Source of the DNA: Lachnospiraceae bacterium
GTDB lineage: Bacteria; Bacillota; Clostridia; Lachnospirales; Lachnospiraceae
Length of the DNA: 43,863 bases
Reading direction: 5' to 3'
Assembly: GCA_024405155.1 (NCBI GenBank)
Contig: JAKSPC010000016.1
Span: 1 to 43,863, forward strand
The translations under genes and the position numbers were made by a program. The notes under the pieces are model-generated. The model searched no databases. It was given only the letters and a program-made list of their open reading frames with translations, and was not told the origin of the DNA. This document shows, in pieces, positions 1-9,528 of this stretch; position 1 is the first letter of the stretch; each line of letters opens with the position of its first letter.

Positions 1-50
1 GTATACAGGTAAATCCACGATGCTACAAATGTGAGGTCACTTCATATTAT

Positions 51-1142
51 CTAAAATGAATTCAACGCTTCAATAACTTGGCTTTGCTCTTCTTCTGTCA
101 TTCCATTATAAATCGGAATAGAAAGAATAGTTTCTGCTAAATGTTCAGTGAAGGGAAAATCCCCTTTTTTATATCCTAAATTCTGATAAGCTTCAGCGAG
201 ATGTGGCGGAATCGGATAATGAATAAGCGTTCCAATATCTTTATTCTCAAGATATTGGATAAGGCGATCTCTTTCCTCGCATCTAATAACATACTGGTGC
301 CAAACCGAGGTGGCCCCATCTGCTACAGAAGGAAGCTTAATTTTCTTGTTTTTTATCTCACAAGTATATCGCTCGGCGATTTTTACTTTTTCTTCCGTCA
401 ACTCACATATATGTGAAAGCCTAACACGAAGCAACCCTGCCTGAATCTCATCCAGTCTCGAATTGGCACCTACGATTTTGTTATAGTAACGCTTTTCACT
501 ACCATAATTTCTAAAAACTTTAAATTCTTCTGCCAATTCGTCATTGTTTAAGACAACAGCACCTGCATCACCAAAAGCTCCCAGATTTTTCGAGGGATAG
601 AACGAAAAACAGCCTACATCTCCGAAAGTACCTGTCATACGACCATTAAAACATGCACCATGAGACTGTGCACAATCTTCAATTAATTTCAATTTGTATT
701 TTTTGCACAGCCTCACGATTTCATCCATTTTTGTTGCCATGCCATACAAATGTGTGACCATAACAGCTTTGGTCTTATTCGTTATCTTTTCTTCAATTTT
801 TGAAGCATCAATTCCGAAGGACTCGTCTGGTTCGATAAATACAGGCGTTGCCCCATTCATCGTAATCCCCATTACCGTCGCTATATACGTATTAGCTTGT
901 ACAATTACCTCATCACCACGGCCGATACCAAGAAGTCTTACAGCAATCCAAAGCGCATCAAGACCGCTTGCCAACCCTACGCAATGCTTTGTACCAACAT
1001 AATTGGAAAATTCGGTCTCAAAAGAGGACACCTCTTTCCCCAAAACGTACCAGCCCGATCGAAGTACATCCGTCGCCTTCTTTTCAAACTCGCTCTGATA
1101 CTTAAAATACCCTCTGTCCATCCTGTTTGGCATTATCCTCAC
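51..1142 (-). CDS. DegT/DnrJ/EryC1/StrS family sugar aminotransferase
   Basis: PLP-dependent enzyme of the family that aminates nucleotide-linked keto-sugars, acting in the cytoplasm to make an amino sugar for the polysaccharide. The 363 residues match the usual length. Visible family marks are SGLDALW (cofactor phosphate region), the EDCAQSHGA block and FYPSKNLGAFGDAG, which carries the Schiff-base lysine. A GTG start at 1142 is chosen because AGGAGG lies 8 nt before it; the next ATG is three codons on. It is the last visible gene of the leftward polysaccharide operon, 32 bp after the GT8-like gene. The sugar substrate cannot be read from the sequence; FdtB/QdtB-type dTDP-3-keto-sugar transaminases are the closest idea. 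Positions 1-50 show no gene. Confidence 0.9.
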   Translation of the reverse strand: MRIMPNRMDRGYFKYQSEFEKKATDVLRSGWYVLGKEVSSFETEFSNYVGTKHCVGLASGLDALWIAVRLLGIGRGDEVIVQANTYIATVMGITMNGATPVFIEPDESFGIDASKIEEKITNKTKAVMVTHLYGMATKMDEIVRLCKKYKLKLIEDCAQSHGACFNGRMTGTFGDVGCFSFYPSKNLGAFGDAGAVVLNNDELAEEFKVFRNYGSEKRYYNKIVGANSRLDEIQAGLLRVRLSHICELTEEKVKIAERYTCEIKNKKIKLPSVADGATSVWHQYVIRCEERDRLIQYLENKDIGTLIHYPIPPHLAEAYQNLGYKKGDFPFTEHLAETILSIPIYNGMTEEEQSQVIEALNSF

Positions 1143-1174
1143 GATTATTCCCTCCTATACTACTAATTAGTCTC

Positions 1175-2215
1175 TCAATGAAAATCAAACTCAGCTTTTG
1201 ATTTTCTCACAGTTCTCAAAAATTCAATGCTTATGATATGCCTTTTTACGGCTAATGATTTTCTGTGCCAGTTCTCTAATGTTTCAAGAAAAGACTTCTT
1301 CTTTATTATCGTTTCAGTGATATATTTTTGAATTGAACAATTGATGTTATACTTTGAAAATATATATCTATTCTTTTCATAAAGCTCAGATAGGTAATCC
1401 GTATATAAATAATTAACCAAGATTTTATCAATACTCCAGCACCTAAGATATGGCACTACTATTGCCTTTCCTTCTTCAGTGAAAACCAAATCCTGAAAAT
1501 GATAAAAAACCAGAGGACGTCTTTCTTTAGTATATCTGTCTTGAATAATGATTCCTTCTTTTTTTAATAATTTATATCTATTGATATTCCATGGTGCGAC
1601 ACCGGCTCCCATATTACTGCTTATGTTAACAAAGCTATACTTATCCCATGAATCTGTATACTTTTGGTCACCACCATTCGTTAAAGAACAGTCCCTAATA
1701 CAGTCATTAATCCACTTATCTAATAGAGCCAAGCTGTTTTTCGTGTTACAGAATGTATTGAACTGTACACAGTTTTTTCCCGAACTTTTTTCCCGCTCTT
1801 CAAGCATATAATCCGGAGCAAATCTATGTGGTACGACTTGAACCGAGCAATTACTCCGCTCCATTTCTTCAATCAAAACTATGGGATTCGAGTAGAATTT
1901 CATATCAGCATCAATATAAGTACACTGCTTCTCTTTATATTTAGTTAAAACATATTTTATCAGCTTTGCTGTACATGACCAGCAATACTCTCCTCTGGAA
2001 CGTTCTTTCTTTATCGTCAATAATTCATTGTCTTCGAAGTCTTGTAATTGAATTACAGTTACGTCTTTTATCTGTTCGTGAGCCAATACATCGTAACATA
2101 CCGTATCCATGCATAAAATATAGATTTTCGCGGCAGTATCCTGTCGTTTTAATGAATCGACACAGACAAGCCCCCTATCTAAATAATTGCTGTCAAATAA
2201 AGTGCAATACACCAT
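1175..2215 (-). CDS. GT8-like glycosyltransferase
   Basis: Predicted cytoplasmic glycosyltransferase of 346 residues. The N-terminus (CTLFDSNYLDRGLVCVDSL) and the later YIDADMKFYSNP, with its DxD metal/nucleotide-sugar motif, fit a GT-A fold of the GT8 or nucleotide-diphospho-sugar transferase type. QFNTFCNTKNSLALLDKW and the GGDQKYTD segment also resemble that group. Codon and base use is clearly AT-rich against the capEGF genes next to it, suggesting it came in with a serotype cassette. GAGGAG precedes the ATG at 2215, with a rather long spacer of about 11 nt. Donor and acceptor are unknown. Confidence 0.75.
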   Translation of the reverse strand: MVYCTLFDSNYLDRGLVCVDSLKRQDTAAKIYILCMDTVCYDVLAHEQIKDVTVIQLQDFEDNELLTIKKERSRGEYCWSCTAKLIKYVLTKYKEKQCTYIDADMKFYSNPIVLIEEMERSNCSVQVVPHRFAPDYMLEEREKSSGKNCVQFNTFCNTKNSLALLDKWINDCIRDCSLTNGGDQKYTDSWDKYSFVNISSNMGAGVAPWNINRYKLLKKEGIIIQDRYTKERRPLVFYHFQDLVFTEEGKAIVVPYLRCWSIDKILVNYLYTDYLSELYEKNRYIFSKYNINCSIQKYITETIIKKKSFLETLENWHRKSLAVKRHIISIEFLRTVRKSKAEFDFH

Positions 2216-2268
2216 AAAAAAGATTACTCCTCTATTACTAATTCATCAGGTTCTTAAAACTTCATTCT

Positions 2269-3462
2269 CTACACTTTTTCTGAAAACGTATCCGGCTTCT
2301 CCGGTTTAAACACCTCGTTACACGTCATCACTGTTACCATATCTTCTGTCTTGCTTAAGTTGATGATGTTGTGTGTCCAGCCGGGGATCATGTGTACGGC
2401 TTCTATCTTTTCCCCGCTCACTTCGAATTCCACCATCTCTCCGGTATTGATGTTTCTCTCCTGAATCAGTCCATGGCCGGCAACTACGATAAACAGTTCC
2501 CACTTGGAGTTATGCCAATGCTGTCCCTTGGTGATCCCGGGCTTTGAGATATTGATGGATACCTGCCCGCAGTCTTCTGTATGTACCAGTTCCGTGAAGG
2601 AACCACGGTCATCCACATTCATCTTCAGTGCATACTTGAACTTATTTGTGGGGAGATACGTGAGATACAAAGAATACAGCTTCTTTGCAAAGCTGCCATC
2701 CGGCATCTTCGGCATCATCAGTGTAGACGGCTGCGCCTTGAACTCCTGAAGAAGGTCAACGATCTCTCCCAGTGTCACCTTATGAGTAACAGGCACATAA
2801 CAGTAACGGCCATTCTCATCTTCTACCGCATCCACACCTTCATACCGGCAGTGCAGCTCTTTTCCTTCCAGAAGGTCATACATCCCTTCGATCAGATCAT
2901 CGATATACAGAAGCTCCAGTTCTGTGGAACGGTCATTTACCGTGAATTCCTCATCGTTTGCCACAGCCCAGCAGAAAGTGGATACTGCGCTGTTGTACTT
3001 TGGCCTGCTGTGTCCCATCAGGTTGGGGAACCGGTACACCGCCACCTTTGCCCCGGTCTCTTTCCCATAGGCAAAGAACAGTTCTTCTCCGGCCAGCTTA
3101 CTCTTTCCATACTCGGAAGTGCCAAAGCGCCCGGCAAGTGTGGCCTGCACGGAGGAAGAAAGCATCACAGTCGCCTTATTGTGATACTTCTTTAAGGTAT
3201 CAAGGAGAACAGAGGCAAAGCCGAAGTTTCCTGTCATGAACTCTTCCGTATTCTGCGGGCGGTTCACGCCGGCAAAGTTGAATACAAGGTCCGCCTTCTG
3301 ACAGTATTCATCCAGTTTGTCTTCATCGCCAAGGTCATAGGCATAGATCTCATCGATCTGAATACCCGGTCTGGTCTTGTTTCTTCCGTCCTGTATGGTC
3401 CTAAGGTTATTTACAAGAGCCGTACCAACCATTCCCCTGGCACCTGTCACAAGGATGTTCAT
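2269..3462 (-). CDS. capF: CapF-type bifunctional reductase/epimerase for UDP-L-FucNAc synthesis
   Basis: Enzyme of the UDP-N-acetyl-L-fucosamine pathway; family knowledge assigns it 3-epimerisation and NADPH-dependent 4-reduction of the CapE product. The N-terminal two thirds are an SDR/Rossmann domain starting MNILVTGARGMVG, with YGKSK as the YxxxK catalytic pair; the C-terminal third is a cupin (GQHWHNSKWELFIVV, HMIPGWTHNI). I start it at 3462, not at the ATG 15 bp upstream, because this ATG overlaps the TGA of capG (ATGA) and has GGAG about 9 nt before it; this gives 397 residues. It sits downstream of capE and capG in one operon, completing the three-enzyme set. Confidence 0.9.
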   Translation of the reverse strand: MNILVTGARGMVGTALVNNLRTIQDGRNKTRPGIQIDEIYAYDLGDEDKLDEYCQKADLVFNFAGVNRPQNTEEFMTGNFGFASVLLDTLKKYHNKATVMLSSSVQATLAGRFGTSEYGKSKLAGEELFFAYGKETGAKVAVYRFPNLMGHSRPKYNSAVSTFCWAVANDEEFTVNDRSTELELLYIDDLIEGMYDLLEGKELHCRYEGVDAVEDENGRYCYVPVTHKVTLGEIVDLLQEFKAQPSTLMMPKMPDGSFAKKLYSLYLTYLPTNKFKYALKMNVDDRGSFTELVHTEDCGQVSINISKPGITKGQHWHNSKWELFIVVAGHGLIQERNINTGEMVEFEVSGEKIEAVHMIPGWTHNIINLSKTEDMVTVMTCNEVFKPEKPDTFSEKV

Positions 3463-4646
3463 ACGTCTTTTCTCCAAACCATCTTGTTGACTACATTCAC
3501 ATATCCCTGAATGATGCGTACCACCTTCAAGGATACATTCTCATCGGTATAATCCGGACAGGGTTTTCCAAACACACCATTTCTCTTCATGTTGATGGCC
3601 ATATCCGCTGCCTGTAGGAGTTCCTTCGTGGTGATGCCCGCCAGGATGAAATCCCCGGACTCCAGTGCCTCCGGGCGCTCCGTGGAAGTACGGATACACA
3701 CGGCAGCGATGGGATGACCGATGGAAAGATAGAAAGAGCTTTCCTCGGGAAGCGTCCCGCTGTCACTCACGATAGCAAGTGCATTCATCTGCAGTTTATT
3801 GTAATCATTAAACCCAAGCGGTTCATTCACCCTTACTCTCGGATCAAGCTTAAATCCTGTCGATTCCAGTTTCTTTCTTGATCTCGGATGGCAGGAATAA
3901 AGGATAGGCATGTCATACTTCTCTGCCAGCGCATTGATGGCAGTAAAGAGCGATGCAAAGTTTTTATCGGTATCGATATTCTCTTCTCTATGGGCACTCA
4001 GAAGGATGTAATGGTCAGGCTCCAATCCAAGTCTTTCCAGCACGTCACTCTTTTCAATCTTAGAAAGGTTCATCCGCAGCACTTCCGCCATGGGTGAACC
4101 CGTCACATAAGTACGTTCCTTGGGCATTCCCAGCTCATGAAGGTACTTCCTTGCCGGCTCGGAATACGGAAGATTCACATCGGAGATCACATCCACGATA
4201 CGGCGGTTGGTCTCCTCGGGAAGGCACTCATCTTTGCACCGGTTCCCTGCCTCCATGTGAAAGAGCGGGATGTGCAGGCGCTTCGCGCTGATGGCGGAAA
4301 GGCAGCTGTTGGTATCCCCCAGCACAAGATAGGCATCCGGTTTCAGTTCTGAAAGGATCTCAAAACTTCTTCCAAGGATGTTCCCGCAGGTAACGCCAAG
4401 GTTATCTCCCACCACAGGAACAAGAAGATCTGGTCCGAACTCTCCGGCATTGTTACTAAGTTCAAAGTCCTCCCAGAATACCGTAGAAAGCTGCTTGTCC
4501 CAGTTCTGGTTGTAATAGATCACGCAGCAGTCAAAATACTCCCGGCAGCGTTTGATCACTGCTGCAAGGCGGATGATCTCCGGCCTGGTCCCCAGACCGA
4601 TACAGATCTTTATCTTTCCGTTATCCTGCCATTTGAAATCGTACAT
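3459..4646 (-). CDS. capG: UDP-N-acetylglucosamine 2-epimerase family enzyme (CapG/FnlC type)
   Basis: 395-residue GT-B-fold epimerase of the WecB family. In the L-FucNAc pathway the CapG/FnlC branch carries out the final 2-epimerisation, from UDP-L-PneNAc to UDP-L-FucNAc. Visible family motifs are GTRPEIIRLAAVI near the N-terminus, GDTNSCLSAISAKR, HMEAGNRC with PEETNRRIVD, SAHREENID and SDSGTLPEESS. The RCKDE variation after HMEAGN is typical of the CapG branch rather than of housekeeping MnaA. It starts 19 bp after capE and ends overlapping capF by 4 bp, so the three are probably translated together. Confidence 0.88.
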   Translation of the reverse strand: MYDFKWQDNGKIKICIGLGTRPEIIRLAAVIKRCREYFDCCVIYYNQNWDKQLSTVFWEDFELSNNAGEFGPDLLVPVVGDNLGVTCGNILGRSFEILSELKPDAYLVLGDTNSCLSAISAKRLHIPLFHMEAGNRCKDECLPEETNRRIVDVISDVNLPYSEPARKYLHELGMPKERTYVTGSPMAEVLRMNLSKIEKSDVLERLGLEPDHYILLSAHREENIDTDKNFASLFTAINALAEKYDMPILYSCHPRSRKKLESTGFKLDPRVRVNEPLGFNDYNKLQMNALAIVSDSGTLPEESSFYLSIGHPIAAVCIRTSTERPEALESGDFILAGITTKELLQAADMAINMKRNGVFGKPCPDYTDENVSLKVVRIIQGYVNVVNKMVWRKDV

Positions 4647-4665
4647 CTCTGTTCACCCCAAATGT

Positions 4666-5700
4666 TTACTTCTCGTTTAATCTGTCCTGAATATACTGCA
4701 AAGAAGCGATCTTTGCCTTTGTCTCTTCCAGGTCAAGTCTTCTGGTGTTGTTGCTGTTAAATTCCTCGATCTGTGCTTTCTTCAGATTTCCCTCTGTAAA
4801 GTACTTATCGTAGTTTAAACCTCTGTTATCCGCAGGTACACGGTAGAAGTTCCCCATGTCTACGGCATTGGCACACTCCTCCTTGGTGAGAAGTGTTTCA
4901 TACATCTTTTCGCCGTGGCGGATACCGATGACTCGGATATCCTCCTTATTGCCGCCAAAGAGTTCGCACACGGCTTCTGCCTGGGTCTGAATGGTGCAGG
5001 CCGGTGCTTTCTGTACCAGGATATCTCCGTTCTCACCATGCTCAAAGGCAAACAGTACAAGGTCCACTGCCTCATCCAGAGACATAATGAATCTGGTCAT
5101 GGAAGGCTCAGTAACGGTAATAGGATTCCCCGCTTTGATCTGGTCGATCCAGAGCGGGATAACAGAGCCTCTGCTGCACATCACATTTCCGTACCTTGTG
5201 CAGCAGATCTTTGTCTTGCCGCTGTAGCGGGACTTGGCAACCGCCACTTTCTCTTCCATCTTTTTGGACGTACCCATGGCATTGATGGGATAGGCTGCCT
5301 TATCTGTGGAAAGGCAGATTACACACTCTACGCCCTCTTCGATGGCTGCGGTAAGCACGTTATCGGTGCCGATGATGTTTGTCTTTACGGCTTCCATGGG
5401 GAAGAACTCGCAGGAAGGAACCTGCTTTAAAGCTGCCGCATGGAAAATGTAGTCCACTCCATGCATGGCAGCACGACAGGACTCCAATGAACGCACATCG
5501 CCGATGTAGAACTTTATCTTCTCAGCATACTCCGGATATCTGATCTGATACTCATGGCGCATGTCATCCTGCTTCTTTTCATCACGGGAAAAAATACGGA
5601 TCTCACCGATATCCGTGGTAAGAAAACGATTTAAGACAGCGTTACCGAAAGAACCGGTACCGCCGGTGATCATTAATGTTTTGTTTTGAAAAAGTGACAT
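4666..5700 (-). CDS. capE: UDP-GlcNAc 4,6-dehydratase/5-epimerase (CapE/FnlA type)
   Basis: First committed enzyme of UDP-L-FucNAc synthesis, an NAD(P)-binding SDR. Very close in motif order to Staphylococcus CapE: ITGGTGSFGNAVLNRF (nucleotide binding), SRDEKKQDDMRHEY, FHAAALKQVPSCEFFP, STDKAAYPINAMGTSK, where the usual YxxxK tyrosine is Met as in CapE, and the C-terminal VPADNRGLNYDKYF. I start at the ATG at 5700, giving 344 residues, close to the family length, with GGAG about 9 nt upstream just after the stop of the preceding glycosyltransferase gene; an in-frame ATG at 5718 would add six residues. Together with capG and capF it predicts L-FucNAc in the repeat unit. Confidence 0.93.
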   Translation of the reverse strand: MSLFQNKTLMITGGTGSFGNAVLNRFLTTDIGEIRIFSRDEKKQDDMRHEYQIRYPEYAEKIKFYIGDVRSLESCRAAMHGVDYIFHAAALKQVPSCEFFPMEAVKTNIIGTDNVLTAAIEEGVECVICLSTDKAAYPINAMGTSKKMEEKVAVAKSRYSGKTKICCTRYGNVMCSRGSVIPLWIDQIKAGNPITVTEPSMTRFIMSLDEAVDLVLFAFEHGENGDILVQKAPACTIQTQAEAVCELFGGNKEDIRVIGIRHGEKMYETLLTKEECANAVDMGNFYRVPADNRGLNYDKYFTEGNLKKAQIEEFNSNNTRRLDLEETKAKIASLQYIQDRLNEK

Positions 5701-5701
5701 G

Positions 5702-6910
5702 TTAAAGTTCTCCCTCAATTTGCTTCTCTACATATCCTATCGTATTTTTATAATACTTTTTGATAATATCTTCTCTCGGCACAATTTTTCCTATATGGGA
5801 TTCTATGAAAGACTTGACTTTTTTTGCGTCTATCGATTCTGTATAAACATTTATTGAGTTCTCATATCCAGCCACATAGGGCAATGATGGGCAATCCTTA
5901 AGTTGGCAAAGGTTAATAAAAGGCTTTCCGGTCTCTATGTATTCAAATAATTTGCTTGGAACTTGATTTGATACCGCATTATTAAAACATATCAGAATGT
6001 CCACATCGTTTAATACGCGCACTACATCGTCCTGACTGATATAGCCCAAGTCAATAATCCTGTCCTTAATACATTCATCAAACTCTCGCATCATTCCTGT
6101 ATTTATTCCGGCCAAAACCAGTTTATAGTTTTGCGGTAATTCTTTTAGTAAATTAACCAAGTGAATTGGATTTCGCAAATCCTTGTACAAGGAACCGGTA
6201 TACGCTAAATAAACACAATCCGCTTCTCTTTGCAATAACGGCGTAAACTTTATATTACGCGTCTTTATCTCGTCATCAATTTCAGGAAACTCAATGGGAA
6301 CCACTTTGGCACTAAATCTGTCAATTTGGTCAAGTTCATTTATTATCAAATCAGTTGTAAATAATACCTCTATCGAATCAAGCAAATCTTTTTCTTTTCG
6401 AACTTTTTTTTCTCGCGGTATCGATGACAAAAGCGCATTGTTTATGTAAGGGTCTAACTGAACAACCATTTTCTTGCATACAACGTTAGCTGCCGGGATA
6501 ATACTGATAAGTTCACTCGGAAAAACAATTGCAACAATTGCATCAGCTTCAATTTCCTTACAGATTGATTCAAGCTGCATTCGACATTTATTAATGGATT
6601 TTCCCATTCTTCTTCGAATTTGTGCGAACAACAAGGGGGCGTGCTGGATCAAGTACACAATCTTTTTGAGCTTTGATTTTTCTAACCAGTTGCTATTGGT
6701 ATTCAGATTTTGCGTACCTTTTGAATCATAACCACCCAAGGTATAAACCTTTTCGAATACTGCCTCCAGTTCCGAATAATCTTGCTGCCTATCTCCTGAA
6801 TATACCGCACAAAACACCTTATGGCCATTCTTCATTCTTTTTGCCAAGTTAATGGCAATTTTACTGTTAGCACTTTTTGTATTGTCACTAATAATCCACA
6901 AAACATTCAT
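5702..6910 (-). CDS. Predicted GT-B glycosyltransferase
   Basis: 402 residues. The N-terminal half begins MNVLWIISDNTKSANSK; the C-terminal half contains YTGSLYKDLRNP, a donor-domain strand LVLAGI, DVDILICFNN and the end motif SKLFEYIETGKPF, the P-x-K-x-x-E-Y type signature of GT4-like enzymes. It probably adds one sugar of the repeat unit on the cytoplasmic side. Base composition is low GC like its upstream neighbour wzy and unlike capE, which begins 2 bp after its stop. Sugar specificity is not readable. Confidence 0.8.
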   Translation of the reverse strand: MNVLWIISDNTKSANSKIAINLAKRMKNGHKVFCAVYSGDRQQDYSELEAVFEKVYTLGGYDSKGTQNLNTNSNWLEKSKLKKIVYLIQHAPLLFAQIRRRMGKSINKCRMQLESICKEIEADAIVAIVFPSELISIIPAANVVCKKMVVQLDPYINNALLSSIPREKKVRKEKDLLDSIEVLFTTDLIINELDQIDRFSAKVVPIEFPEIDDEIKTRNIKFTPLLQREADCVYLAYTGSLYKDLRNPIHLVNLLKELPQNYKLVLAGINTGMMREFDECIKDRIIDLGYISQDDVVRVLNDVDILICFNNAVSNQVPSKLFEYIETGKPFINLCQLKDCPSLPYVAGYENSINVYTESIDAKKVKSFIESHIGKIVPREDIIKKYYKNTIGYVEKQIEGEL

Positions 6911-6946
6911 TCACATACCCCAACATACCATACAGCTATTAAAATA

Positions 6947-8188
6947 TCATGATGCATAAGATACTTCATTTAACGTAATTCTATTTTTATTATAATAAAT
7001 AAAGATAAGAAAAATCGGGGTAAGCATATATGGTTCCCCCATAAATACCATAATAAAGAATAAAACAATTGCGGTCCTTTCAACCCACCTCTGAACAAAA
7101 AAGCGCTGAATATATGTCTTAATAATCATATATGAGTATAGTATTGTAAACAGAATCCCACCCTGATACATACAATTGATCAAACCATTTGAACTCGCCA
7201 AATCACTCAAATACCCTACATTATATGGATCATACAAACTTAATGTTCCTAATTTATCAAAATAACTCTCCCATATGATTCTATTATTATTAGCTAATCC
7301 AATACCAAAAAAAGGATGGTCCCGAGCTATTAATAAACCTAGTATCGTATCATCATGCCTTGAAGTATACGACGACCATGATGTAATAAAACTTGTAAAT
7401 ACATGAAATTGTAGCTCAAACAATAACACTAAAACTCCAACAAAAAAAACAAACTCATTCCTATTTCTTATACTTCCAAATACATGCCCAATTTCCCTAT
7501 TGTTAATGAAATATGTCACCAAAGAAATCAGTAAACAACCATATCCCATTGCTGATTTCGTTGTTAAAATTGTAAAAACAAATAATGCTATTACTAAGTT
7601 CTTCTTTTTAAAGATGCATTGTTTGCTGTAATTCAACGAAATAAAAGCTAAGTTAATATGGATTTGAAACAATCCGGGTTCGGAAAAAACGCCACTATTT
7701 CTTCGCTCACTTAGTTTAAAACCAATTGTTTGAAAAGCACTGGCGTATATTCCCGAGTCATATGAAACAAAAGGCGGATAAATGCCAATTAGCAACAGAC
7801 TCAGCCAAAACAAACTCATACAACACAGGCAAACAATAATTTTAATATATAAGTAAAAAAACCTGTCAAATGAAATATTTGAAGCAATAATCATGCAACA
7901 GACTACACGAATCAGTAAAACCACGAATTCTTTTATGTCAATTCTTGAACCATTTACTATGCACACATTAAGCGTGAAATACGAGATCAACAGCAAAGAA
8001 ACAATCGTGCTTAACTTAGTCCACTTTCGTTTCTTTATTAAAAGCGCTAACGCAGATACCCCCAATATCGCGATACTTCGCACTTTTGGATTGCCACCTG
8101 AATTTAAAATCACACATAAAACAGATAGCACCTCTAATACGGTTGATTTGCTTATTCGTTTGGTCAAATCAACAACCTCCAAAAACAA
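6947..8188 (-). CDS. Wzy-like O-antigen/capsule polymerase
   Basis: Polytopic membrane protein of 413 residues with about ten hydrophobic segments, suited to polymerising lipid-linked repeat units on the outer face of the membrane. Support for the Wzy/O-antigen ligase type is topological plus the periplasmic-loop-like stretch RRNSGVFSEPGLFQIHINL and the later TTKSAMGYG, both patterns common in Gram-positive EPS polymerases. AT-rich DNA, as usual for these rapidly diverging genes. It lies between two glycosyltransferase genes in the operon. A flippase was considered, but the protein lacks the length and repeat pattern of Wzx (12-14 helices). Confidence 0.75.
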   Translation of the reverse strand: MFLEVVDLTKRISKSTVLEVLSVLCVILNSGGNPKVRSIAILGVSALALLIKKRKWTKLSTIVSLLLISYFTLNVCIVNGSRIDIKEFVVLLIRVVCCMIIASNISFDRFFYLYIKIIVCLCCMSLFWLSLLLIGIYPPFVSYDSGIYASAFQTIGFKLSERRNSGVFSEPGLFQIHINLAFISLNYSKQCIFKKKNLVIALFVFTILTTKSAMGYGCLLISLVTYFINNREIGHVFGSIRNRNEFVFFVGVLVLLFELQFHVFTSFITSWSSYTSRHDDTILGLLIARDHPFFGIGLANNNRIIWESYFDKLGTLSLYDPYNVGYLSDLASSNGLINCMYQGGILFTILYSYMIIKTYIQRFFVQRWVERTAIVLFFIMVFMGEPYMLTPIFLIFIYYNKNRITLNEVSYAS

Positions 8189-8288
8189 ACATACCTAAGT
8201 TATTCCGAACTCTGCTCGTTTGCATAGTTTGGTACATCTCCAACATTTTTGTTTTTTCTTTATCCAACCACCGAAATTTCATTCTTTA

Positions 8289-9497
8289 TTACTTACTTAT
8301 GCCAAAACTATTAAGATATTTATCACAAATAAACTGCCAACTGTATGCCGTCTTCACTCTATCTCTGGCTTTTGCGCCGAAATCCAATCTATCCTCACTA
8401 CCCATACCATCAACAATGTTGAGTAACTTTGCCAGATTTCCTTCTTCCTTTGTCCAATACAGTGCTGCGTCCAATCCTACTTCCCTATTAAACCCCACAT
8501 CCAAAAGCAGATTCAATTCTGTGCTGCCAAGCGCTTCTATCAGAGAGGGATTGGTGCCCCCCACTTCATGACCATGCAGGTACGCATACGCCTGTTCGCG
8601 GATCTTTTTCAGTAGTTCTTTGTCGTATACGGTTCCGACAAATCTGATCCTGGGATCTTTTCGAAATCCGGTCCTTTCTTCCAGTTTGGAAAGGAATTTT
8701 TCATCCACATTGGTTATAAGAGCAAAGTCCTTCGTACTGTGACTTTTCATAAATTCCCGGATCATAGTCTCATAATTATTTTCCGGCACAAAGCGACCAA
8801 CTACGAGATAGAATTCGCCGTCTCTCAGACCTTTTTCTTTCAGCCATTCTTCATAACGTTCATCGGCACCGATGGACTTTCTGGTTTCCGCACCGTATGC
8901 AATATACGTTGTCGGGATATCCTGTCCATAGCTCTCTTTGATGTACTTTTCAATATTGATGGAATCACAGATAACCAGGTCACTCTGCTTTACCATCATT
9001 TCCTCAGAGAGCTTCCAATACTTTCTGACGGGTGCCGGCCATTTAGCGCGCTTCCACTCATGCCCGTCCGGATTCAGGTATACTTTTCCGCCAAGTTTAT
9101 GTATCTGTTTCACATACTTCGCAAAGAACGGGCCGATGCGGCAGGCCATTACATAAACAATGGGATGCGGGATGCCTTCCCGTTTAATAATTCTGACGGT
9201 TTCATCCAACGATGCACAATCATAGTAGATTGCCTGTGCCGGGCCGAGTTTTTCCGGTACATGAATCTGAAAACATTCTGCGTTATGATACACAAAAGTC
9301 GAAGGCGAGGTGATTACAGCGCCTTCTGTATGGGCCGGGTCCATGGCACCCTGACCGTTTGCTTTACATGCCACATGATATTTTATCTGTGCATTGTTCT
9401 GATGATACTCCGTCAGCTTATCGATAAATGTCTCATAGCCACCGTACGTACCAAGTGATTTCGCACCGATTAAAAAAACATGCTGTACTGATTCCAT
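8289..9497 (-). CDS. DUF1972 family glycosyltransferase (Cps2T/RgpA-like rhamnosyltransferase type)
   Basis: 402 residues. The N-terminal FLIGAKSLGTYGGYETFIDKL is the hallmark of DUF1972, found in beta-1,4-rhamnosyltransferases that add the second sugar in streptococcal capsules and rhamnan synthesis. Mid-protein motifs LNPDGHEWKRAKW and YLHGHEVGGTNPSLIEAL (GT4 donor-site E..P.L.EA pattern) are intact. It follows the initiating glycosylphosphotransferase gene, the expected position for the second transferase. GC content is intermediate between the AT-rich cassette genes to its left and the conserved genes to its right. The actual donor (rhamnose or other) is inference. Confidence 0.85.
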   Translation of the reverse strand: MESVQHVFLIGAKSLGTYGGYETFIDKLTEYHQNNAQIKYHVACKANGQGAMDPAHTEGAVITSPSTFVYHNAECFQIHVPEKLGPAQAIYYDCASLDETVRIIKREGIPHPIVYVMACRIGPFFAKYVKQIHKLGGKVYLNPDGHEWKRAKWPAPVRKYWKLSEEMMVKQSDLVICDSINIEKYIKESYGQDIPTTYIAYGAETRKSIGADERYEEWLKEKGLRDGEFYLVVGRFVPENNYETMIREFMKSHSTKDFALITNVDEKFLSKLEERTGFRKDPRIRFVGTVYDKELLKKIREQAYAYLHGHEVGGTNPSLIEALGSTELNLLLDVGFNREVGLDAALYWTKEEGNLAKLLNIVDGMGSEDRLDFGAKARDRVKTAYSWQFICDKYLNSFGISK

Positions 9498-9528
9498 ATA
9501 CTTTACGACCTTTTTGGAAACTTTTCTG

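Noticed and set aside
403-416. Palindrome TCACATATATGTGA
   Set aside because: Lies inside the aminotransferase coding sequence in AT-rich DNA; probably chance.
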